A stretch of DNA of 64,000 bases, taken from positions 2,790,001 through 2,854,000 of the forward strand of contig JAEILZ010000008.1 of NCBI GenBank assembly GCA_018873225.1, given 5' to 3'. Of the stretch, positions 56,114 to 64,000 are shown one piece after another. Made by a program: the position numbers and the translations under genes. The number at the start of each line of letters is the position of its first letter. Position 1 is the stretch's first letter. The notes beneath the pieces were generated by a model. That model saw only the letters and a program-made list of their open reading frames with translations. It did no database searches and was not told where the DNA came from. The stretch comes from [Phialemoniopsis] sp. UDSM-2020 (Eukaryota > Ascomycota > Sordariomycetes > Thyridiales > Thyridiaceae).

Positions 56114-57833
56114 ATGAGCCGCGTTTTGGAGGATCCGCCATCATATGGCGACAGGAAGAATGGGGATAATCATGTCCCGGCAGCTGGCGTAGACGACGGT
56201 GAAGTCGTCGGTACGGCTCCTCCTTGGCCCAGTCCCATCTCTCCTTGCTAACACTGACAACCAGGACGCCTCGAGCACGCCCGCCAGGCAAAGCGCCAGA
56301 TCGGCATCCCCACGGCCTCGGGCCTCATCTTCAACCGCATCATCGGCACCGGCATCTTCGCCACCCCGGGCGCCATCTTTTCCCTGTCCGGCAGCGTCGG
56401 CCTCTCCCTCTTCATCTGGCTCGCGGGCATGCTCATCGCTGCCGCCGGCACCGCCGTCTACCTCGAGTTCGGCACGGGCATCCCGCGCAACGGCGGCGAG
56501 AAGAACTACCTCGAATTCGTCTACCGGAGGCCGCGCTTCCTCATCACGGGTCTCTACACGGGCTACGTCATCCTGCTCGGCTGGTCCGCCGGCAACTCGG
56601 TCATCTTTGGCGAGTACATCCTGCACGCCGCCCGCGTCGAGGTGACGCGGTGGAACCAGCGTGGCGTCGGCCTTGCTTGCATCACCGTCGCCTTTCTCAT
56701 CCACGGCACCGCGCTGAAGTGGGGCCTACGCTTGCAGAACTTCCTAGGCGTGGTCAAGCTCATCATCATCTTCCTCATGGTTCTCGCCGGCTTCATTGCC
56801 CTCGGCGGACACCTCAAGATCGACGAGAAGCCCAACAACTTTCACAACGCCTTCGAGGGTACCACCGGCAGCGCTTACGGTGTTGTCACGGCGCTGTACA
56901 ACGTTATCTGGAGCTACATCGGCTACAGCAACGCCAACTACGCCCTGAGCGAGACCAAGAACCCCGTGCGCACGCTGCGAATCGCCGCCCCCGTCGCTGT
57001 GGCCAGCATCGGCGTGCTCTACATGCTTGTCAACATCGCCTACTTTGCCGCCGTGCCCAAGGAGGAGATCCTCGCGTCCAAGCGTCTCGTTGCTGCGTCA
57101 CTGTTCCGCAATGTGTATGGAACCGCTGCCGAGCGAGCTCTCTCTGTGTTTGTCGCTCTGTCTGCCTTTGGCAACGTGCTCAGTGTCATCTTCTCTCAGG
57201 GCCGCCTGGTGCAGGAGCTCGGTCGCGAGGGCATTTTACCGTTCTCACGTCTCTGGGCAAGCAATCGGCCCTTCAACGCACCCCTCGCTGGTCTGTTTGA
57301 GCACTGGCTGATCAGCGTCATCACCATGCTCGCCCCTCCTCCCGGAGATGCCTACAACTTCATCCTCAAGTAAGTCATCCCTTGGCGTCAGTTTTGCCAA
57401 CGTATCCTTAGCTAACACCCCATCAAGTCTCATCTCCTACCCTCTCGCCATCTTCAACTCCCTCGTCGCCGGCGGTCTCGTATTCCTCTACTTCCACCGC
57501 GATACGTGGGGCTGGCACCCACCCATGAAAGCCAGCCTGCCCGTCGCCGTCTTCTTCTTCCTCAGCAACGTCTACCTCGTCGTCGCCCCGTTCGTGCCGC
57601 CCGAGGAAGGGCAGAACGTCTACGAAACGCTTCCCTACTGGATTCACTGCGTCGTCGGCTTCGGCATCATCTTTGCCGGCGGTGTCTACTGGCTGTTCTG
57701 GGCCGTCATCCTGCCCAAAATTGGGCGGTACCGCCTTGAGCGCGAGACGATTGTCGACGAGATTGACGGATGGGAGAGGAATGTCTTTTTCAGGAGGCCG
57801 TATGGGGCTCTCAAGAGCACTCCTGCCTTGTAG
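56114..57833 (+). CDS. MUP1: High-affinity methionine permease-like amino acid transporter
   Basis: Exons 56114-56210, 56265-57369 and 57428-57833 give about 535 residues. A hydrophilic N-terminus is followed by the APC-superfamily signature IGIPTASGLIFNRIIGTGIF (first helix with the substrate loop), then about twelve membrane helices. The Mup1-like features include FGTGIPRNGGEKNYLEFVYRRP, ALYNVIWSYIGYSNANYALSE, VKNPVRTLRIA-like NPVRTLRIA, VFVALSAFGNVLSVIFSQGR and YNFILNLISYPLAIFN across the second splice. It imports methionine, and perhaps cysteine or other neutral amino acids, with protons at the plasma membrane. Related permeases also occur near secondary-metabolite genes, so the substrate is not certain. 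Confidence 0.92.
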
Positions 57834-58040
57834 ATTATCATTGGGAGCGTTACGACTTGTGTCCAGTGTTAGTGACGAGGCTTTGACGCCGTTGTTTGTT
57901 GCATTCGCTCAACTCACGCACTCAACAGAATAATGTGTCGTTATGATGCATTTTATTTAATTCTCGCAACGTAGCACTTGTGAATTGCAATGTGATTATG
58001 GGAATGTTTCGAGGACTTTTGTCGCGATATCTCAATACCC

Positions 58041-58616
58041 TCACTCCGCATCTTGTTCATGGGTGCTACTGAAAATTGACGGCAGCCCTTCCTTCTTTCC
58101 CATATCCTCACGTATTCCCTTGATCGGCAGGGCATCCAGCAGCACGAAAGCCATACGTGCCCACTCGGTCTGGCTAGGGTTGCTCCATGCATGCCAGGTG
58201 CCACGCTGAACGATGAGGTCGCCCTTCTTCAAGAGCGTCTTGCTCCCGTCATCTAGTTCCATCATCACCTGGCCATCCATCACGATACCAAAGTCGAGGC
58301 TCTGCGTGCGGTGCCCGTGAGGCTCATGGCCGGGCGCCAGGTTGACGTATCGGCAGACGGCGCCGTTCTGGACGGTGATGCCTACCTTGTCGGCCGCGGC
58401 CCATTTTTTGTACCCTTCAATGTCGACGTCGTTGTTCATCTCGACCGGGACTTGGTCGACTTTGTACAGGTTGTGGTTGGTAAAGCAGAGCTGAGGAAAG
58501 ACGCCTTCGGGGCATTCATATGCCTCTTGGATCGTGGCTTGGCCAGAAGCATTGTGACCTAGGATTCGCACAGTCGGCTTGAAAGGACTGGAGGTGCTGC
58601 CGTCGATGAAGCTCAT
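58041..58616 (-). CDS. Small cupin-domain protein
   Basis: The frame is uninterrupted; the ATG at 58616 gives 191 residues starting MSFIDGSTSSPFKPTVRILG, which fits other cupins better than the upstream start, whose extra 30 residues look like leader. The cupin barrel shows motif 1 as PGHEPHGHRTQSLDFGIVMDG (two His and the later Glu position replaced by Asp) and motif 2 as KGDLIVQRGTWHAWSN (His). Such single-domain cupins bind a metal and act as isomerases, cyclases or dioxygenase-like enzymes, often in fungal aromatic or polyketide pathways. No secretion signal in the chosen form. It is convergent with the permease, about 200 bp apart. Confidence 0.85.
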   Translation of the reverse strand: MSFIDGSTSSPFKPTVRILGHNASGQATIQEAYECPEGVFPQLCFTNHNLYKVDQVPVEMNNDVDIEGYKKWAAADKVGITVQNGAVCRYVNLAPGHEPHGHRTQSLDFGIVMDGQVMMELDDGSKTLLKKGDLIVQRGTWHAWSNPSQTEWARMAFVLLDALPIKGIREDMGKKEGLPSIFSSTHEQDAE

Positions 58617-59378
58617 GTTGCAATTGTATAGACTTGGGCTGGAACTTGAGATGCTTTGCAGACTGCGTGATATTTGTGAGAGCAGGCTTGGCCAGCAAGG
58701 TCTCACTCTACTGATAACGACTTTTATAGACTCTGACTAGGGAGCAATACGGCCAGATGGATCATCTAAACGCATCTTCTATGTTCCTTCCATGTGCACA
58801 AATCGAATCCAAGTCAATGGGTAATCCTGACTTGGTCGTCTTGAATCCAGTCATGTGATCGGTCTCTTTCTATTATCGCTGTGTTAGCAAGTTGATGTTC
58901 CCACCCTTTAAAAAAGTTAGTGGTAAGATCGATCAACGCATCGAGTTAGCTGCGATCTTGGCCTGAGTCCACATTTGCATGCGCTTCTCATGTGATCGGG
59001 ATTGCTTCATCTCTATGCCATTTACGTGCGGGGGAAAGCGGAGACAAGGAACCTGGAGCGAACATTGGCGGTCGATTGCTCCGCTGGGCACGCTAGACAG
59101 TTCCAAAGACCAGAACAGGTATGCCGAGGGCCTAATAGCCGACATGATGAGGGTCGGTTTCGGAGATTATTTTCGAGGTGCACATTGAGATAAGCACGTC
59201 AAGGTGCAATTGGGGAAAGAACGATAAGACAGTCAATTGACACCTCGAAAGCGGATTTGTAATCGGGCTTTACCTGGACTGAGCTCAACGCAGATATACG
59301 CTCGAACCCCTCCTGCCAATCGTCGTATCACACACGTACAGAAGCACCTATATGTACAGGCAGTAACTACGAACCGTC
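58617..59378. other. Intergenic between divergent cupin and reductase genes
   Basis: About 760 bp that should hold two promoters. Nothing else recognised. Confidence 0.4.
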
Positions 59379-60477
59379 ATGAAGGCACTAGTTCTCCAGG
59401 GTGCGCCTGGCAAGGCCGCCCTTGTCTTCGATCGACCCCTCCCACGAGCTCGTCCAGGATACCTCGCCGTCGATGTCAAGGCCGTAGCCTTGAACCCCGC
59501 GGACTGGAAGCACATAGACAACCCCAGACTCAACACAAAGGACTGTGTCTTTGGCTGTGACTACGCGGGCGTCGTAGCAGCGACTGGCTCCGGATATCCC
59601 TCCTCATGGGCAGTAGGCGATCGCATCTGCGGCTTTGTCCACGGAGGTAATATGTACGAAACTGAGGACGGGGCTTATGCCGAGCGCATCATGGTTAAAG
59701 CCGACCTCCAACTGCGCATTCCTGACGGCATGTCCTTCGAGGAAGCTGCCACACTCGGCGTAGGTGTGGTAACGTGTGGCCAAGGCCTGTTTCAGCAAAT
59801 GGGACTCGAATTGCCAACTCCGTCGAGTGATGGCAGTGGGAAGAAGGAGCCCGTCCTGATCTACGGCGGCAGCACCGCCACTGGTACCCTCGGCATACAA
59901 TTTGCAAAACTGTAAAGTAGCGACGCTCCCACGTCTTTAAGAGAGTTGTTCTAACACCTCGATTCCTTTCAGGGCGGGTTATGACCCGATTGCAGTTTGC
60001 TCTCCGCATAACTTCAAGATGGTCAAATCACTAGGGGCCGTCGAGGCCTTCGATTACAAGGACCCCGACTGCGTTGCCAAGATCAAGCAGTACGCGCCCA
60101 ACCTCAGGCTGGTCTGGGACACTATCTCTTTACCTGCCAGCCGCAAAATATGCGACGAGGTCATCGCCCCGGGCGGGACACACGGTCGCCTCATCCGAGG
60201 CGAGACGCCGCGTGATGACATCACGTACACATATTCACTCGGCTACACCGCGTGCGGAGAGCATGTCACCAAAGGCCCGGCAGATTTTCCCGACACCGAG
60301 GCCGACTTTGAATTCTGCAGCAAGACATGGATTCCGTACGTGCAAAAGCTCTTGGATCAGGGTGAGCTCCGGTTGCATCCAGCGGATGTGAGGCATGGAC
60401 TTGAGAACGTATTGGGGGGCCTCGACCAGCTTAGAAAGAATGAAGTTAGCGGGAAGAAACTTGCATATGTCTTGTAA
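59379..60477 (+). CDS. Medium-chain dehydrogenase/reductase, trans-enoyl-reductase-like
   Basis: Exons 59379-59911 and 59973-60477 give about 345 residues. The N-terminal GroES-like fold reads [15 protein letters not shown] and [25 protein letters not shown]; the Rossmann part has [33 protein letters not shown], with a nucleotide-binding GGSTATG. The structural and catalytic zinc cysteines of classical alcohol dehydrogenases are absent, as in quinone oxidoreductases and the fungal stand-alone enoyl reductases that work with polyketide synthases. It probably reduces an activated C=C bond with NADPH. Ends with GKKLAYVL, typical of the family. No polyketide synthase is visible in this window. 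Confidence 0.88.
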
Positions 60478-61047
60478 ACACATCTCTCAATAAGCTAGAG
60501 TAAAGACAGTCTTCCTAAGAAGCCTTCAACAACGTGTGTGACATCCAGTAACAGGATGGCATGATTAACGAAGCTTATGCGCCTGGTCAATGAGCGTGGC
60601 TGTGGTGCCCCTCTCTACCAATGATTCCAGTACATAATGGCCATGGAATATGATTCCACAGACTTGGCATCGTAGCTGTCCAATTGAACCCTTCCCAAGC
60701 ATCCGCCGCTATCAACATAGATCCATCAACGGGCACTGCCAGCCGATGTACCTCTGGGTCTAGCTCCACTCTCCGGGCGATCGGACCTCGCCTTGGTCTC
60801 CGGTAATGGGGTTAGCAGAGGGATAGAAAAACTCCGTGCACGTGAACTGGTTTTGTCATTGGACGTCAGTTCATCGGATCCTTCTGAGTTACAGGTTGTC
60901 AGATTGTCAAGATGCGTCTAAGCACGCAGAGAAACGGTCCCAGATCATGGAACTGTGATCGTTTCCGAGATCTGGAGTAAAAGCATTCCTGGTAATTGTC
61001 TCAGTTTTACTCAAATCAAGAACGAAAACATTACCATTCCATCAACC
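60478..61047. other. Intergenic, nothing recognised
   Basis: About 570 bp upstream of the fumarylacetoacetase gene. It should hold its promoter; no gene seen. Confidence 0.4.
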
Positions 61048-62514
61048 ATGGCTTCGTGGGTGCCCGTGGCAGATGATTCGGACTTTTCGCTTCGCAATCT
61101 ACCTTATGGAGTCTTTAGCACTCACAAATCAACCACGCCTCATGCTGGCGTCGCCATCGGCTCATTCGTACTAGATTTGCATCTTCTGGCCCAGGAAGAG
61201 GTATTTGACGACCTACAGTTCGACGTGAAGGCGCTTCAGATCCCAACCCTGAACGCATACGCATCGCTCGGAAAGGGTGTGCACGGCCGAGTTCGAAGGA
61301 GACTTTACGAGCTGCTCGAGGAAGACACCAAGCTCGGTGCTGTCTTGCGTGACAATGAGGATCGGAGGTCGCGTGCTCTAATCCCACTAGCGCATGCCAC
61401 GATGCATCTTCCCATGCAAGTCGGCGACTATACAGACTTCTTCGTTGGCCTTGCTCACGCTGAGACGGTATGACTCCCCAGCCCAGGGGCCAATGTGACT
61501 CTGAAAGTTTGAGCTGACACGCTGTGCCCCGTCCCAGAGCATAGAACTTGTGCGGCCAGGCAAGTCCCTGGAGGAAGCCATACCCGGCTTCTTTGGCCTG
61601 CCTATTGCCTACCACGGCCGTGCGTCGTCAGTTGTCGTATCGGGCACTTCGTTCCATCGCCCGGCTGGTCAATTCCTAATTGACGGCAAGGTTGAATACG
61701 GGCCCTCTCGAAAGCTAGACTTCGAAGTCGAGCTCGCATGCTACATCGCTCGGGACACGGCAATGGGAACCGCAGTGGATGTTGACGAGGCGGAGGACTA
61801 CATATTTGGCGTCGTCTTGATGAATGACTGGTCGGCACGAGACATTCAGATGTGGGAGTCGACAGTGATGGGCCCTTTTAACGGAAAGAACTTTTGCACC
61901 ACTGTTTCGCCCTGGATCATTCCGCTTGAGACCCTCGAGCCTTTCCGTACCGAGACCCAACGACCGGTAAGGTGTTCTATCGCCAACTATCTGGTTTAGT
62001 CCGAACTAATTTTAGGAACCTCAGGATCGGCAAGTGCTTCCCTACCTAACCCAAAAGTCGAACAAGACAGCCTACGATATTCCGATCAAGGCAACCCTCA
62101 CTGGTAAGCTGCGATCAATGTGAACACAAGCCTGTATTAGACTAACTTGGGCTAGCCGATGGGGAATCGCATCATATATCAGAGTGCAACTCCAATAATG
62201 TGACATTCTCGCTGGCTCAGCTGGTCGCCCATCACACCCGGGGCGGGTGTCCTCTGAAGAGCGGAGACTTGATTGGGACAGGAACATTGTCTGGCAAGGC
62301 GTTCCTGCAGCGAGGATGTCTTCTGGAAATGACAGAGTACGGAAAGAAGTCCTTCGACCTTGATTCTGTAACATCGTCCAAAAGATTGACGAGGACCTTC
62401 CTAAAGGACGGTGACATTGTGGAGTTTACCGCTCAGGTCAAAGGCACAGACGGGCTTGGAAATGTCGGGTTTGGTTCCTGCAGGGGTCAAGTCCTTCCCT
62501 GCCCTTATATATGA
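61048..62514 (+). CDS. fahA: Fumarylacetoacetase
   Basis: Exons 61048-61467, 61538-61966, 62016-62103 and 62156-62514 give about 431 residues, the normal length. The N-terminal SH3-like part reads FSLRNLPYGVFST. The catalytic domain has QVGDYTDFFVGLAHAE (metal Asp and catalytic His region), LPIAYHGRASSVVVSGT, HRPAGQ, LDFEVELACYIA (two metal Glu), VVLMNDWSARDIQMWE (metal Asp), GPFNGKNFCTTVSPW and GDLIGTGTLSG. All expected metal and catalytic residues are present. The enzyme splits fumarylacetoacetate into fumarate and acetoacetate, the last step of tyrosine/homogentisate breakdown. The other genes of that pathway are not in this window, so it could instead be a paralogue serving a different 1,3-diketone pathway. 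Confidence 0.93.
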
Positions 62515-62644
62515 GATCAACTACTACGCTCCATCCCACCAATACTCCAGTATTTCCTCCAAAGTCCCAGATAGAATTCCTCACAGTGACTAGTTCATTA
62601 GATACATATGGCGCGTAAGTCACTGAGTGAATCATAGCGGAGAG

Positions 62645-64000
62645 CTACCGGTAGATTGTCAGCACTTCTTGTTGGTGTTGTTGATCACTAGTCCCCCGAG
62701 GAAGCAAAGTCTCGATCCCATTTGACCACCAGAAAGGCGGGATAATTGGCTGCTCCGCCGAACCTTCGTACTTCTCGATGGCACTCTCGAGGAGTGACTT
62801 ACTACCGTTTCTGTCAACCGTCTTCATCTCGTCCAGAAACTCGTCAATGAAGGCGCCGTCGCACAAGCCCAACACCTCCAAATCTTCTGCGCCCAATGTA
62901 CTTCCTTTGGGCTGCTCGTTAGACTTGATAGTGATGTTTGCGAGCGCGCACCTTTGACGCATCCAGCCCAAGGCACGCGATGCCGTTATGGAAATACGAG
63001 ACTGTATGGTCAGGGCGGAAGTTACTACTGAGGCCATTACCTGTGCCGCAGTCTGACTTATTTGCCCTGTCTCGTATAGTAGCAAGATAGCTTTATTCGT
63101 GCGCCAGAGTACCTCGATCAAGCTTGTCGGAGTTGGGTCCTGCAACAATATGCTCCCGTAGCTTAGGTCCTCTCCCGATAACCTATCGTGGTTCAGGGCT
63201 AGGCTCAAAGCGTTCACGACTGATGTGCAGGCAAACAATCGAGAGAATCTGTGATCTTTCAGTGTGTCTGGAAAGGTGTCGAGTGCATCGAGGGCATCTG
63301 CCAAGGCTAGAGTGCCTAGATGATACTGGGAGACTATCAGGGCTGTATGCTGTTAGCTGAGGCTCGGCCGAGTAAGGAAATCAACAGTCTTGCTAGGCGA
63401 CATACTATAGTTCAGTCGACTGGCAGTCCGTAATAGCGAATAGTCTCTCGCACAGATATTCAGTAAAGGGCCCAACGTGTCGTGAAAACGATCGGAGTGG
63501 TCGACCAGTCTTTGGGCCCCGACATTAGCCGAAGATGCCTCGTTACTTCTGTTTTCATCTCGAAATTGAGTCACCAGACCCATGAACATTGTTTTGCAGG
63601 CCAGTGCATGTTCTAGCACAATATCAACAACGCTTGGGTCGAGGGGCAGCGGCGACGGGTGAAGGGCCCGAAAGGAGTGATCAAAGATGACGTTCCGCTG
63701 GCAGATCAGGTCCCAAGCTTTCGTGTGATCCAGACGGCGGCAAAGCTTCATACTCCGATCCTGCTGTACTAGAGACCTTGTACAGTCGGTGATGATGCCA
63801 AGCCAGAATATTGAATTTCTGATGTAGCCGAGCTTCTCATTCTCATTTGTCGACGGATTTGACGGAGATGTCTGGGCTGGCGACGGACCCTCGTCATCGG
63901 GAGGCTCCACGGTGGTGAATTCGGACAACGAATGCGCCCTCTGATGCTTCTGCGCGGGCATTGCCATGTAGTCCATATGAGACATCGCAATCTCGGAGCA
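62645..64000 (-). CDS. C-terminal part of a probable fungal transcription factor (partial)
   Basis: Two exons are visible, 63406-64000 (open to the right edge) and 62645-63333, giving about 427 residues. The sequence resembles the regulatory half of Zn2Cys6-type regulators: FWLGIITDCTRSLVQQDRS, the HTKAWDLICQRNVIFDHSF segment, ARDYSLLRTASRLNY-ISQYHLGTLALADALD and, near the end, PPFWWSNGIETLLPRG. The DNA-binding domain would lie beyond the window edge and was not seen, so the class is inferred. It ends 130 bp from the fumarylacetoacetase stop codon, in convergent orientation, and could be a local regulator of that gene group. Confidence 0.65.

Overview
The window is nuclear DNA of a filamentous ascomycete (Pezizomycotina, most likely a Sordariomycete). 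Genes are split by short introns of about 50-70 bp with GTRNGT donors and CTNAC branch-like signals. Recognisable fungal genes include Zn2Cys6 regulators, a DHA2 efflux pump, a GH10 xylanase, a DUF3176 membrane protein, listerin and a methionine permease. All gene models were spliced by eye from reading-frame continuity and family resemblance; no search was run.

Layout. 1-2.9 kb: the 3' end of an unknown gene and a DUF3176 membrane protein. 2.9-32.4 kb: an accessory region dominated by one lineage-expanded family of BTB/POZ-like genes on both strands (intact-looking copies at 9.8, 11.4, 12.7, 15.2, 16.5, 22.3, 24.0 and 31.6 kb; a doubtful copy at 27.7 kb; broken copies at 2.9-4.0 and 29.7-30.6 kb; exon relics at 28.5 and 29.45 kb). 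Among them lie a divergent DHA2 transporter/Zn2Cys6 regulator pair, a secreted Thr/Val-rich protein, a 55-residue secreted cysteine-rich protein, an atypical short-chain dehydrogenase and a fragment of a SNF2 helicase. 32.9-48.4 kb: a conserved housekeeping block (palmitoyl-protein thioesterase, a small conserved protein, a repeat-rich mitochondrial-type protein, listerin/LTN1, mitochondrial cytochrome-b5 reductase). 49.6-50.4 kb: one further BTB-family copy beyond that block. 51.3-64 kb: GH10 xylanase, a 2H-phosphodiesterase-like protein, methionine permease, a cupin, an enoyl-reductase-like dehydrogenase, fumarylacetoacetase and the C-terminal part of a probable fungal transcription factor running off the right edge.

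The most striking content is the BTB family. Nearly every copy has the same three-exon plan: exon 1 of about 51 codons, a phase-0 intron just before a Glu-(Ser/Ala) start of exon 2, and a phase-1 intron after a highly variable, often acidic linker. Exon 3 then begins a conserved helical block with the signature HI.(V/M)N(S/A)I(G/A)DYY. Four copies add a C-terminal paired-cysteine (zinc-ribbon-like) segment. Function is unknown; Cullin-3 adaptor or protein-interaction roles are only suggested by the BTB fold.
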